A stretch of DNA of 64,000 nt from Chryseobacterium gleum (GCA_945897915.1 CAMDGB010000005.1:1-64000), one strand, 5' to 3'. Numbered from the stretch's first letter, positions 44,006 to 52,870 are shown. Notes: generated by a model not told the origin, from the sequence alone. A program made the numbers and translations.

Positions 44006-45079
44006 TTACCTCCTAAAAATTCCTAAATCCACTTTTACTGAAAATACATTAGAATAAAGTGCCGCGCTTTGATTTCCCAAATCAGTTAAAGCATAATCTA
44101 CTTGAATCCCCTTGTATTTGAACCCCAAACCAATATTTGGTTGAAAACTTACTTTATTTGTATTGTCAATTTGTGTAATTTGTTGAAAATTTCCAACTCC
44201 AGCTCTCAAAAAAGCCAAATCAATATAGCCAAATTCCAAACCGATTGCGGGGCTAATACTCATCATACTTGTAGAAATAATATCGTTTGTTTGGGCAAAT
44301 TCCATATTCAAATTGGCCGCGGTTGTTAAGGTGTAATCGTAATGGAATTCGAATTTTTTTGACAAACCAAATTGTGCTTTTGGCAAAGTGATTTCACTAG
44401 TTTCAGGCAATTCCTGATTTTCACCTGGAACCGCATTTTTTATTTTATTAAATTCATCTTCGTTGATGGTCCACGTGTTGTATGTTGTAGTGATGTCTCT
44501 TAACATTAAACCAAATTTCCAATCGTTTTTGTTTTGAAATTGCAATCCAATATCAAAGCCAAATCCCCAAGAAGATGCAAAATCGCCAATAATTCTTCGT
44601 ATAACCTTTGCATTTACACCATAATTAAAACCTTGTACTGGTAATTTTCGTGCGTAAGAAAAAGTTACGCCATAATCTGCAGTAGAAAAAAGCGAAATTC
44701 TATTGTAATCAATATTTCCTTGACTGTCAATTAATTGCGTAGTATTTAAAATATCGTCTACTCCAAAACGTATTAATGAAATTCCCCAAGCACTTCGGTC
44801 GTCAATTGGCATAGCAAAGCCAGCGTAATCATATTGTGCAATATTTGCAAAATAATTAGCGTGCATAAGTGCAATTTGTTTGTCTTCCAATTGTAAAATC
44901 CCAGCAGGATTCCAATATCCTGAATTAACATCGGAAGTTTGTGCTGTTACCGCATTACTCATACCTAAAGCTGCGGCATCCACTCCAATGTTTAAAAATT
45001 CGTTGGAATATTTACGTATAGTTTGCGCAAAAAATGACGTGGAAGTCAAAAGCACGGTGAATACAATTATTTTTTTCAA
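44006..45079 (-). CDS. PorV/PorQ-family outer membrane protein
   Basis: 357 residues with a signal peptide (to about residue 19, FFAQ) and a FadL-like barrel. GVDAAALGMSNAVTAQTSDV and YWNPAGILQLEDKQIALMHA are signatures of the PorV/PorQ family, members of which serve the type IX secretion system, the gliding and secretion machinery of Bacteroidota. Whether this one is PorV, PorQ or a sister protein cannot be told, and no other T9SS gene is near. Start appears to be TTG at 45079 because an in-frame TAG lies a few codons upstream and no ATG fits the signal peptide. It is upstream of the DUF4105 gene with a 74-bp gap. Confidence 0.82.
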   Translation of the reverse strand: MKKIIVFTVLLTSTSFFAQTIRKYSNEFLNIGVDAAALGMSNAVTAQTSDVNSGYWNPAGILQLEDKQIALMHANYFANIAQYDYAGFAMPIDDRSAWGISLIRFGVDDILNTTQLIDSQGNIDYNRISLFSTADYGVTFSYARKLPVQGFNYGVNAKVIRRIIGDFASSWGFGFDIGLQFQNKNDWKFGLMLRDITTTYNTWTINEDEFNKIKNAVPGENQELPETSEITLPKAQFGLSKKFEFHYDYTLTTAANLNMEFAQTNDIISTSMMSISPAIGLEFGYIDLAFLRAGVGNFQQITQIDNTNKVSFQPNIGLGFKYKGIQVDYALTDLGNQSAALYSNVFSVKVDLGIFRR

Positions 45080-45150
45080 ATCAAATTTAATCTAGCTACA
45101 AATATCTTAATTTCTTACCTAATAAACTCAAATTCTTTCATTTTATTGTT

Positions 45151-45158
45151 TACATTTG
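45151..45158 (+). promoter_or_regulatory. -7 promoter element for pssA
   Basis: TACATTTG matches TAnnTTTG, 36 nt before the pssA ATG. Confidence 0.42.
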
Positions 45159-45194
45159 CTATAGAATATTCATAATATAGAAAATTTTAACTCA

Positions 45195-45935
45195 ATGAGC
45201 ATAAAAACACATATTCCTAACTCAATTACTTTATTGAATTTACTCGCTGGATTATTTGCTTTAATTCATGCGTTTAACGGAAATTACAATGAAGCTTTTT
45301 CATTGGTTTGTTTGGGAGTTTTCTTTGATTTTTGGGATGGTTTTTTCGCCAGAATTTGGAAAGTTCAAAGTCAAATTGGCTTACAATTAGATTCTTTAGC
45401 GGATATGGTTACAAGTGGCGTTGTGCCAGGTTTGGTAATGTATAAAATGTTAGCAGATATTCAGGAAAACCAATCGCAATATAATTTAACAGAAGAAACC
45501 TATTATATGGGTATTGTGCCCTATTTAGGTTTTTTAATCACTTTGGCTTCTTGCTATAGATTGGCTAAATTTAATGTAGATGCCCGTCAAACAGATTCGT
45601 TTATAGGTTTGCCAACACCAGCAAATGCATTACTGATTATGAGTATTCCAATGATTCAGTTTCATTCAGAATTTGAATGGTTGGTTGATTTTTTAAGTAA
45701 TCCGTTCGTATTAGTTGGAGTTACGGTTTTAAGTTCGTATTTATTAAACGCAGAAATTCCTTTATTTTCTTTAAAAGTAAAAAGTTTCAGCTGGGAAAAA
45801 TATAAAATGCAAGTCGTTTTTATGATTATTTCAATCATTTTAATTGCGATTTTTGAATTCATTGCGATTCCAATTATCATTTTATTATATGTTATTTTAT
45901 CGGTTGTGAATAATACGATTCTTAAAAAAGTTTAA
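45195..45935 (+). CDS. pssA: CDP-diacylglycerol--serine O-phosphatidyltransferase
   Basis: 246-residue inner-membrane enzyme making phosphatidylserine, precursor of phosphatidylethanolamine. The CDP-alcohol phosphotransferase motif DGxxAR(x8)GxxxDxxxD is visible in FDFWDGFFARIWKVQSQIGL with QLDSLADMV next. At least six hydrophobic helices follow or surround it. Its stop TAA shares one base with the ATG of the GH25 gene, so they are translationally coupled. No psd (decarboxylase) gene is nearby. Confidence 0.94.
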   Translation: MSIKTHIPNSITLLNLLAGLFALIHAFNGNYNEAFSLVCLGVFFDFWDGFFARIWKVQSQIGLQLDSLADMVTSGVVPGLVMYKMLADIQENQSQYNLTEETYYMGIVPYLGFLITLASCYRLAKFNVDARQTDSFIGLPTPANALLIMSIPMIQFHSEFEWLVDFLSNPFVLVGVTVLSSYLLNAEIPLFSLKVKSFSWEKYKMQVVFMIISIILIAIFEFIAIPIIILLYVILSVVNNTILKKV

Positions 45936-46777
45936 TGGCAACCAGAAGAAAATATACTTCTAAAAGAAAAAAACAAACTTTAATTAGTCCGAAATCTCTC
46001 AAATGGATTCTTGGACTTTTTTTGTTATTGATTACGATAATTTTCGTGTATCAAAAAAAAGATTTGTTTTTAAATTATTTGGGATTTAAAACTAAAAACA
46101 CCGAATTAACTGCAAATCAGAGAAAATTAGAAGACAAGCGCATAAATGATATTGTAGCCAATCATGAAGGTAAAATTTTTGGAATTGATGTTTCTCAATA
46201 CCAAGGTACAATTGATTGGGAAAATCTTGAAGCTATTGAGGAACAATTTGAAATTAAATTCGTTATCGTTAGAGCTACTGCAGGAAGTAATAAAGTCGAT
46301 TTAAAATTCAAGAAAAATTGGAAGAATTTAACGGCTTCCGTCTATATTCAAGGTGCTTATCATTATTACCGTCCTGATGAAAATTCAACCGATCAAGCCA
46401 ATAATTTTATTGAGAATGTCAAATTACGAAAAGGACATTTACCTCCGATTTTAGATATCGAAAAAATGCCTAAAGGACAATCAATGAGTAAACTCAAAGA
46501 AGGTTTGCAAAATTGGTTAACAATAGTAGAAAAACATTTCGAAGTGCAACCGATAATTTATACAAGTGAAAAATATTACGAAGATTTTTTACAAGAAGAT
46601 TTTCCAAATTATAAATTTTGGATAGCCAATTACAATCCTTGGAAAGAAAAAATTGAAGATGATTATTTGATGTGGCAATTCACAGAAAAAGCCAAACTTC
46701 ACGGGATTAATGAATTAGTGGATGTGAATGTTTTCAACGGAACTGTTGAAGATTTGAAGAAAGTGTGTATTAAATAA
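45935..46777 (+). CDS. Glycoside hydrolase family 25 muramidase, membrane-anchored
   Basis: 280 residues. A basic N-terminus (MATRRKYTSKRKKQ) precedes one membrane helix (about 23-40); the GH25 barrel occupies about 82-278 in the periplasm. Catalytic signatures: Asp85 in FGIDVSQYQG, and the DxE pair in LPPILDIEKMP. YHYYRPDENS and the C-terminal DVNVFNG are also typical. GH25 enzymes cut the MurNAc-GlcNAc bond. Coupled to pssA by a 1-bp overlap, and overlaps the convergent DUF5808 gene by 8 bp. A housekeeping cell-wall role is likely but not shown. Confidence 0.92.
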   Translation: MATRRKYTSKRKKQTLISPKSLKWILGLFLLLITIIFVYQKKDLFLNYLGFKTKNTELTANQRKLEDKRINDIVANHEGKIFGIDVSQYQGTIDWENLEAIEEQFEIKFVIVRATAGSNKVDLKFKKNWKNLTASVYIQGAYHYYRPDENSTDQANNFIENVKLRKGHLPPILDIEKMPKGQSMSKLKEGLQNWLTIVEKHFEVQPIIYTSEKYYEDFLQEDFPNYKFWIANYNPWKEKIEDDYLMWQFTEKAKLHGINELVDVNVFNGTVEDLKKVCIK

Positions 46778-47003
46778 TCCATTTTTTTGGTAAAAATGCC
46801 ATAAAAAATACCATAAAAAAAATAATTGCAATTAATAATGCAACAGATTTTGAATTGGCAAAGTTAGTTGTCCAACCCGTCCAACCTAGTCTTTTTGGTG
46901 GTAATAATCTTTCGTCTTCAGGGTTATAATAAAACAAGCCATATTTCCAATTATTTGGGTCTTTGCGCCAAATTTCTGATTGTTCTTTTGATGGGTTTTT
47001 CAT
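46770..47003 (-). CDS. DUF5808 small membrane protein
   Basis: 77 residues. The first part (WKYGLFYYNPEDERLLPPKR, then GWTGWTTNFAN) matches the DUF5808 pattern, and the last ~27 residues are a hydrophobic helix ending KKWII. Function unknown. Last gene of the kdsD-lptB direction, 24 bp after the lptB stop, so possibly co-transcribed with it. Its end overlaps the GH25 gene by 8 bp. Confidence 0.78.
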   Translation of the reverse strand: MKNPSKEQSEIWRKDPNNWKYGLFYYNPEDERLLPPKRLGWTGWTTNFANSKSVALLIAIIFFMVFFMAFLPKKWII

Positions 47004-47027
47004 ATGATAGGTTTGCGGGTTTTAAAA

Positions 47028-47798
47028 TTACTTATCTAACTCAACTTCTTTCGGTGCATTGAAGTCAATTTTTGTTTTTCTTAATTCGAAATTCTGTCCT
47101 AAATATACGCGTCTTACCATTTCATCTTCTACTAATTCTTCTGGTTTTCCAGCTTTTAGAATACCGCCTTCAAACATTAAATAGGTTTTATCTGTGATAG
47201 CTAAAGTTTCTTGCACATTATGGTCGGTTATTAAAATTCCGATATTTTTATTTTTTAATTGTGCGACAATTTTTTGAATATCTTCAACCGCAACTGGGTC
47301 AACTCCAGCAAAAGGTTCGTCTAATAAAATAAATTTCGGGTCCGTAGCTAAACATCTTGCAATTTCTGTTCTTCTTCGTTCTCCACCCGATAATAAATCA
47401 CCTCTATTAGTTCTAATATGGCCTAAAGAAAATTCTTCAATTAAACTTTCCATTTTTGCTTCTTGTGCAGCTTTGGTCAAATTGGTCAATTGTAAAACCG
47501 ACAAAATATTGTCTTCAATACTCAATTTTCTAAAAACTGAAGCTTCTTGCGCCAAGTAACCAATTCCGTTTTGTGCACGTTTGTACATTGGAAAATTTGT
47601 AATATTCATATCGTCTAAATAAATATTTCCAGAATTTGGTTTTACTAAACCCACAATCATATAAAAAGAAGTTGTTTTTCCAGCACCATTTGGACCCAAT
47701 AAACCAACAATTTCTCCTTGATTTACTTCAACGGAAATGCCTTTTACAACACTTCTTTTTTTGTATGTTTTAACTAAATTTTCGGCTCTTAATTTCAT
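47028..47798 (-). CDS. lptB: LPS export ABC transporter ATP-binding protein
   Basis: 256 residues from the ATG at 47798; the frame is open further upstream but the start MKLRAENLVKTYKKR matches LptB. Walker A is LGPNGAGKTT, the Q-loop follows, signature LSGGERRRTEIARCL, Walker B FILLDEPFAGVDP, and the switch His is in ITDHNV. LptB powers LptFG in pulling lipopolysaccharide out of the inner membrane. It belongs to the kdsD-tatC-CMD-lptB run. A 14-bp inverted repeat separates it from the CMD gene. Confidence 0.93.
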   Translation of the reverse strand: MKLRAENLVKTYKKRSVVKGISVEVNQGEIVGLLGPNGAGKTTSFYMIVGLVKPNSGNIYLDDMNITNFPMYKRAQNGIGYLAQEASVFRKLSIEDNILSVLQLTNLTKAAQEAKMESLIEEFSLGHIRTNRGDLLSGGERRRTEIARCLATDPKFILLDEPFAGVDPVAVEDIQKIVAQLKNKNIGILITDHNVQETLAITDKTYLMFEGGILKAGKPEELVEDEMVRRVYLGQNFELRKTKIDFNAPKEVELDK

Positions 47799-47826
47799 TT
47801 TTTTTAATTTGTCAATTAGACAATAT

Positions 47827-47930
47827 GGCAATGTGCCAATCTTTCAATATTTTGTAAAAATATTAAATATAATTGAAGTTGAAACTTTATTATTATTTGT
47901 TTAACTTTTTAGAATAATTGGCACATTGGC
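47827..47930. repeat. Inverted repeat between lptB and the CMD gene
   Basis: GGCAATGTGCCAAT (47827-47840) and ATTGGCACATTGGC (47917-47930) are reverse complements at 13 of 14 positions, spaced 76 bp. Flanking AATTAGACAATAT and TAATTATTTAA are further partial copies of the same motif. It occupies nearly the whole gap. Confidence 0.75.
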
Positions 47931-47933
47931 TAA

Positions 47934-48287
47934 TTATTTAATTATCTCATTTTCCAAAGCTTCCCAAAATTCATAAGCTCTTCTTAAGTGTGGAATTACA
48001 ATTGTACCACCAACTAAAGTTGCAATACTCATGGCTTCCATCATTTCTGTTCTGTTTACTCCGTTTTTATAGGCCGTTTCTAAATGATATTTAATGCAAT
48101 CATCACAACGTAAAACGGCTGAAGCTACTAATCCTAATAACTCTTTAGTTTTTACATCTAAAGCACCTTCACTATATGCGTTGGTATCTAAATTAAAAAT
48201 TCTTTTGATTACTTTATTATCATCTGCTAATAATTTTTCATTCATTTTAGCACGATAGTCGTTAAACTCGGTAATTAAATCACTCAT
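47934..48287 (-). CDS. Carboxymuconolactone decarboxylase (AhpD-like) family protein
   Basis: 117 residues. The redox-type active site RCDDCIKYHLE (Cys61, Cys64, His68) and the upstream TKELLGLVAS match the AhpD/CMD family, whose members reduce peroxides or act as general CxxC redox proteins. Ring-cleavage activity is not implied. Starts in a 1-bp overlap with tatC (ATGA-type junction), so it is translated with tatC. Confidence 0.85.
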   Translation of the reverse strand: MSDLITEFNDYRAKMNEKLLADDNKVIKRIFNLDTNAYSEGALDVKTKELLGLVASAVLRCDDCIKYHLETAYKNGVNRTEMMEAMSIATLVGGTIVIPHLRRAYEFWEALENEIIK

Positions 48288-49117
48288 TATGTTGTGGTTA
48301 TTGAATTGTTGTTTTTCTTAAATATGAAGGCACTTATAAAAATGCTAATTTCGTAAAGGATTATTAATGGGATAGTAACTATAACTTGGCTAATTACATC
48401 TGGCGGCGTAACTATTGCGGCTATAATTAGGATAATTACATACGCCCATTTTCTATATTCTCTTAAAAAAGAAGGTGTTACTAATCCTAAAGTCGATAGG
48501 AAATAAATAATAATTGGTAATTCGAAAACCAAACCTGTGGCTAAAGTGGTTGTTTTTACGGTTCCGATATAAGAATTTACATTAATATCGTTTTTAATTA
48601 CATCAGATACGGTAAATGTTGATAAAAAATTTAGTGATAAAGGTGTCAAAATGAAATACCCAAAAAGCACCCCTAAAAAGAATAATAAAGAGGAAATAAC
48701 TATAAATTTTACCGCATTTCTTTTTTCTTTTTTATACAAAGCCGGACTTATAAAATTCCAAAATTGCAACAAAATATATGGAAAACAAATAATGAATCCT
48801 GCAGTAATACATGTCCAAACCATTAAGGAAACTTGTCCTTCAATTTCTGTATTTTGAATACTGAAGTTTAATGTGGCATCGCAAAAACTTTTATCTAAAT
48901 CATATTTGTTAGCTAAATCACAAAAAAACTTATATGTAATAAAATCACCTTTCATGGGCCCGAAAATGATAGTATTAAAAATAAAATCGTTAAAAAACCA
49001 AGCAATGGCTCCGCCTGATAATATAGCAGCCGAACTTCTTACTAATAACCATCTTAATTCCTCAAGATGATCTAAGAAAGTCATTTCGTTAATGTTTTTT
49101 TTATTCTTTTTTGCCAT
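48287..49117 (-). CDS. tatC: Twin-arginine translocase subunit TatC
   Basis: 276 residues, six-helix core of the Tat pathway that exports folded, often cofactor-bearing proteins. Start MAKKNKKNINEMTFLDHLEE contains the conserved FLDHLEELR, with the periplasmic loops and FEFP-like LVFELPIIIYFLS further on. No tatA or tatB gene is in the window. It sits between kdsD and the CMD gene, all in one direction. Confidence 0.95.
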   Translation of the reverse strand: MAKKNKKNINEMTFLDHLEELRWLLVRSSAAILSGGAIAWFFNDFIFNTIIFGPMKGDFITYKFFCDLANKYDLDKSFCDATLNFSIQNTEIEGQVSLMVWTCITAGFIICFPYILLQFWNFISPALYKKEKRNAVKFIVISSLLFFLGVLFGYFILTPLSLNFLSTFTVSDVIKNDINVNSYIGTVKTTTLATGLVFELPIIIYFLSTLGLVTPSFLREYRKWAYVIILIIAAIVTPPDVISQVIVTIPLIILYEISIFISAFIFKKNNNSITTT

Positions 49118-49197
49118 TAAGTTTTTATTGTTATTAATTGATGTTGATTCTAAAATATAGTAATTTTTTTGTCTATAATTTATTATCCAAATTATAT

Positions 49198-50163
49198 TTA
49201 TACGATTCCTTCTTTTAAAATATCGTGTAAATGCAATACGCCTTTGTAGGTACCATTATCAATCACCATTAATTGTGTAATTTTATAATCTTCCAAAACA
49301 TCTAAAGCTTCAGCAACCAAAACAGTTGAAGCAATTGATTTAGGGTTTTTTGTCATAATATCTTGCGCTGTTATATCTGAAAAAGATTCTCTATCGGTCA
49401 ACATTCTTCTAATATCACCATCAGTAATAATTCCGATTACAACCTCATTTTCAATAACAGCTGTAACACCTAAACGTTTTTCCGATATTTCCATGATTAC
49501 TTTATTAATGGAAGCATTTGGAGCTACTTGTGGAGTTTGAGTATTATCCAACATGTCTTTTACACGTAACAATAGTTTTTTACCCAATGCGCCACCTGGA
49601 TGGTATTTAGCAAAATCTTCTGTCTGAAAATTTCTTAATTTCATTAAGCAAACAGCAATAGCATCACCTAAAACCAACTGTGCAGTTGTACTATTTGTTG
49701 GTGCTAAACCTAACGGACAACTTTCTTCATCTACATGTGCTACTAAAACCAAATCGGAAGAAGTCGCTAAAAAAGAGGTTGGATTTGCCGTCATTCCAAT
49801 TAAAGTGGTTCCGAAATTTTTAATTATGGGCGCCAAAACTTTAATTTCAGGGCTATTCCCACTTTTTGAAATACATAAAACAAGGTCTCCTTTTTGAATC
49901 ATTCCTAAATCTCCATGAATGGCTTCAGCTGCGTGTAAAAATATAGATGGCGTTCCCGTAGAATTTAATGTAGCTACAATTTTTTGAGCAATAATAGCAC
50001 TTTTTCCAATTCCAGTAACTACTAATCTTCCTTTGGATTCGAAAATAAGTTGTACTGTTTTTGCAAAATCTTCTGTAAGATAATGCGTAAGTTTCGCAAT
50101 ACTTTCGCTTTGGGATAGTATAGATTGCTTTGCGTTTTCTATGATAGTTTGTGTTGTATTCAA
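49198..50163 (-). CDS. kdsD: D-arabinose 5-phosphate isomerase, KpsF/GutQ type
   Basis: 321 residues from TTG at 50163: an SIS domain (about 25-180) with TGIGKSAIIAQKIVATLNST and AAEAIHGDLGMI, followed by two CBS domains to the end (VNKVIMEIS-type strands, GIITDGDIRRML). It makes arabinose 5-phosphate for Kdo, hence the LPS core. The frame is open further upstream to another TTG, but a -7 box (50217-50224, minus) lies between, so the far start cannot be in the mRNA. No ATG or GTG is available near the real start. First gene of the tatC-CMD-lptB run. Confidence 0.9.
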   Translation of the reverse strand: MNTTQTIIENAKQSILSQSESIAKLTHYLTEDFAKTVQLIFESKGRLVVTGIGKSAIIAQKIVATLNSTGTPSIFLHAAEAIHGDLGMIQKGDLVLCISKSGNSPEIKVLAPIIKNFGTTLIGMTANPTSFLATSSDLVLVAHVDEESCPLGLAPTNSTTAQLVLGDAIAVCLMKLRNFQTEDFAKYHPGGALGKKLLLRVKDMLDNTQTPQVAPNASINKVIMEISEKRLGVTAVIENEVVIGIITDGDIRRMLTDRESFSDITAQDIMTKNPKSIASTVLVAEALDVLEDYKITQLMVIDNGTYKGVLHLHDILKEGIV

Positions 50164-50216
50164 AATTAAATGAATTATGTTTTTGTTTTTAAAGAATAGT
50201 TGTATCTTTATAATTG

Positions 50217-50224
50217 CAAATTTA
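50217..50224 (-). promoter_or_regulatory. -7 promoter element for kdsD
   Basis: Minus strand reads TAAATTTG, an exact TAnnTTTG match, giving a leader of about 50 nt to the TTG start. Confidence 0.45.
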
Positions 50225-50284
50225 GACAAAATTCAAATAATAATTGTCTAAAATTATTTGTTTATAAGTACAACCCATTATTTC

Positions 50285-52480
50285 ATGAAAGAACAGAATA
50301 TAGATTTATACAAAGAATTAAAAAAATACTTTGGATTTTCTCAATTTAAAGGACTACAAGAAAAAGTAGTTACAAGTATTATTTCTGGTAACAACACCTT
50401 TGTTATTATGCCAACTGGTGGTGGTAAATCATTATGTTATCAATTGCCAGCATTGGTTTTAGACGGCACAGCTATTGTAGTTTCTCCGCTTATTGCTTTA
50501 ATGAAAAACCAAGTAGATGCCATTAGAAGTATGGGGTCTGATGTTGGTGTTGCACATGTATTAAATTCATCTTTAAATAAAACAGAAGTAAATCAGGTCA
50601 AAGCAGATATTTTATCAGGCAAAACTAAAATGCTATATGTAGCACCTGAATCATTAACTAAAGAAGATTATATTAAGTTTTTACAAACAGTAAAAATCTC
50701 ATTTGTAGCCATTGATGAAGCGCACTGTATTTCTGAATGGGGACATGATTTTAGACCAGAATACAGAAATTTAAGAAGCATAATCAAACAATTAGGTGAT
50801 GTGCCGATTATTGGACTTACAGCAACAGCTACTCCCAAGGTGCAAGAAGATATCTTGAAAAATTTAGATATGCCAAATGCGAATACTTTTAAAGCTTCTT
50901 TTAATAGACCAAATTTATATTACGAAATACGTCCTAAAACAAAAAATGTTCAAGGTGATATCATACGATTTATTAAGCAACATAAAGGGAAATCAGGAGT
51001 CATTTATTGCTTAAGTAGAAAAAAAGTAGAAGAAATTGCACAAGTTTTACAAGTAAATGGAATTTCGGCAGTGCCCTATCATGCGGGTTTAGATGCTAAA
51101 ACACGTGCCAAACATCAAGACATGTTTCTTATGGAAGATGTTGATGTTGTTGTGGCAACAATTGCCTTTGGTATGGGTATTGACAAACCAGATGTCCGAT
51201 TTGTAATTCATCACGACATTCCAAAATCATTAGAAAGTTATTATCAAGAAACAGGAAGAGCAGGAAGAGATGATGGCGAAGGAATTTGCTTAGCTTATTA
51301 CTCTTATAAAGATATAGAAAAGTTAGAAAAATTCATGTCAGGAAAACCAATTGCTGAACAAGAAATTGGTTACGCATTACTTCAAGAAGTAGTCGCATAT
51401 GCTGAAACCTCAATTTCTAGAAGAAAATATTTATTGCACTATTTCGGAGAAGAATTTGATGAAGTTAATGGAGAAGGAGCAGACATGGATGATAATGTTA
51501 GAAATCCTAAAGTAAAAACAGAAGCTCAAAATCAGATAGTTACCTTGCTAAAAGTAATTAACGATACCAAACAATTGTTTAAATCTAAAGAAGTCATAAT
51601 GGCTTTAGTTGGTAAAATTAATGCTATAATTAAAGCTCAAAAAATAGATACCCTAAAAACATTTGGAAGTGGCGCTAAACAGGATGAAAAATATTGGATG
51701 GCATTAATTCGTCAGGTTTTAGTAGCCGGATTTATATCAAAAGACATTGAAAGTTACGGCGTTTTAAAAGTAACACAAGCTGGAAATGATTTTATTGCCA
51801 AACCATATTCGTTTATGGTGGCAGAAGATCATGAATTTAGCGAAGAGGAAGATGAAAATATAATTGCAGCAGCAAAAGCTACAGGTACAGCTGATGTGAT
51901 ATTAATGTCTATGCTTAAAGATTTAAGAAAAAAAGAAGCCAAAAAGCATAATGTTCCTCCATTTGTAGTGTTTCAAGATCCTTCTTTAGAGGATATGGCG
52001 CTAAAATTTCCAATTACCATTGACGAATTAAGTAACGTTCATGGCGTAGGAGAAGGAAAGGCAAAGAAATTTGGAAACCCATTTATTGAATTAATTTCAA
52101 GATATGTTGACGAAAATGATATTATTCGCCCAGATGATTTAGTTGTGAAATCAACAGGTGCCAATTCGATTAATAAATTATATATCATTCAAAATATCGA
52201 TAGAAAATTAGCTTTAGACGATATTGCCTCGGCTAAAGGAATAAAATTTGACGATTTGCTTAAAGAATTGGAACAAATTGTGTTTTCTGGAACAAAATTG
52301 AATATTAAATATTGGATTGATGACATCTTAGACGAAGATCAGCAAGAAGAAATTTATGATTATTTTATGGATTCCGAATCTGACAGTATTGAAAATGCCC
52401 TAAAAGAATTTGATGGTGAATACGATACAGAAGAATTACGATTAATGAGAATCAAATTTATCAGCGAAGTAGCAAATTAA
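50285..52480 (+). CDS. recQ: ATP-dependent DNA helicase RecQ
   Basis: 731 residues from the ATG at 50285 (MKEQNIDLYKELKKYFG), which matches the family start; a few further in-frame codons upstream are unlikely. Helicase motifs: I MPTGGGKSLCYQLPAL, II DEAHCISEWGHDFRPEY, III GLTATATP, V-VI HHDIPKSLESYYQETGRAGR. An RQC region then an HRDC domain follow (KFPITIDELSNVHGVGEGKA); the tail (about 620-731) is acidic. The zinc-binding cysteines of E. coli RecQ are not evident, as the segment reads SISRRKYLLHYFGEEF. It repairs and restarts forks with RecF-pathway proteins; recF is also in this window. Confidence 0.94.
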   Translation: MKEQNIDLYKELKKYFGFSQFKGLQEKVVTSIISGNNTFVIMPTGGGKSLCYQLPALVLDGTAIVVSPLIALMKNQVDAIRSMGSDVGVAHVLNSSLNKTEVNQVKADILSGKTKMLYVAPESLTKEDYIKFLQTVKISFVAIDEAHCISEWGHDFRPEYRNLRSIIKQLGDVPIIGLTATATPKVQEDILKNLDMPNANTFKASFNRPNLYYEIRPKTKNVQGDIIRFIKQHKGKSGVIYCLSRKKVEEIAQVLQVNGISAVPYHAGLDAKTRAKHQDMFLMEDVDVVVATIAFGMGIDKPDVRFVIHHDIPKSLESYYQETGRAGRDDGEGICLAYYSYKDIEKLEKFMSGKPIAEQEIGYALLQEVVAYAETSISRRKYLLHYFGEEFDEVNGEGADMDDNVRNPKVKTEAQNQIVTLLKVINDTKQLFKSKEVIMALVGKINAIIKAQKIDTLKTFGSGAKQDEKYWMALIRQVLVAGFISKDIESYGVLKVTQAGNDFIAKPYSFMVAEDHEFSEEEDENIIAAAKATGTADVILMSMLKDLRKKEAKKHNVPPFVVFQDPSLEDMALKFPITIDELSNVHGVGEGKAKKFGNPFIELISRYVDENDIIRPDDLVVKSTGANSINKLYIIQNIDRKLALDDIASAKGIKFDDLLKELEQIVFSGTKLNIKYWIDDILDEDQQEEIYDYFMDSESDSIENALKEFDGEYDTEELRLMRIKFISEVAN

Positions 52481-52542
52481 AATTTAGTTATAAAGTCGAA
52501 AATCATAAAGTAACATCAGAATTTATTTTAGACATTCGACTT

Positions 52543-52776
52543 TTATAAATAAACTTCCCCTCTATGTGGCCGTAACGCATCTCTAAAAACAATCATATCG
52601 GCTTCTTCTACAACTAAATAGGCAATAGCGTACATTTCGTTAAAAATTTCAAAGCCAGTAATTTTTATCTTATAATTTTCTTTTTCTATAAATTCTTTTA
52701 AATGAATTACATGGTGTTCGGCTGTTTTAGCAGCAAAATGTCCACGAAAATCCCATATTAGTTTTATTTGTCCCAT
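52543..52776 (-). CDS. Small conserved protein of unknown function
   Basis: A 77-residue protein (MGQIKLIWDFRGHFAAKTAE, then VEEADMIVFRDALRPHRGEVYL at the end). Mixed alpha/beta with His and Arg at both ends; no transmembrane segment and no domain that I recognise. The promoter is well formed (TTTG, 20-bp spacer, TAACTTTG on the minus strand), and the -7 box ends 4 nt before the ATG, so the mRNA may begin at the start codon. Expression from a good promoter makes it a credible gene despite its length. Confidence 0.7.
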   Translation of the reverse strand: MGQIKLIWDFRGHFAAKTAEHHVIHLKEFIEKENYKIKITGFEIFNEMYAIAYLVVEEADMIVFRDALRPHRGEVYL

Positions 52777-52780
52777 ATAG

Positions 52781-52811
52781 CAAAGTTACAAATCATTTTA
52801 GCGCTTTTCAA
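52781..52811 (-). promoter_or_regulatory. Promoter at the start codon of the 77-residue gene (possible leaderless mRNA)
   Basis: On the minus strand: TTG (from 52811 to 52809), a 20-bp spacer, TAACTTTG (52788 to 52781), then four bases and ATG at 52776. With the start site 4-7 nt after the -7 box, transcription would begin at or within a base or two of the ATG. Confidence 0.65.
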
Positions 52812-52839
52812 ATAGATTTCTATTCCTTAATAAAATTCG

Positions 52840-52847
52840 TACTTTTG
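52840..52847 (+). promoter_or_regulatory. -7 promoter element for the COG2509 flavoprotein
   Basis: TACTTTTG matches TAnnTTTG, 23 nt before the ATG at 52871. Divergent from the promoter of the 77-residue gene. Confidence 0.45.
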
Positions 52848-52870
52848 CCCAATAATTTAAGTCTAATTTA

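Noticed and set aside
42828..45079. Type IX secretion locus
   Set aside because: Only one PorV/PorQ-family gene is present; no por or gld core genes are nearby, so the locus cannot be called T9SS.
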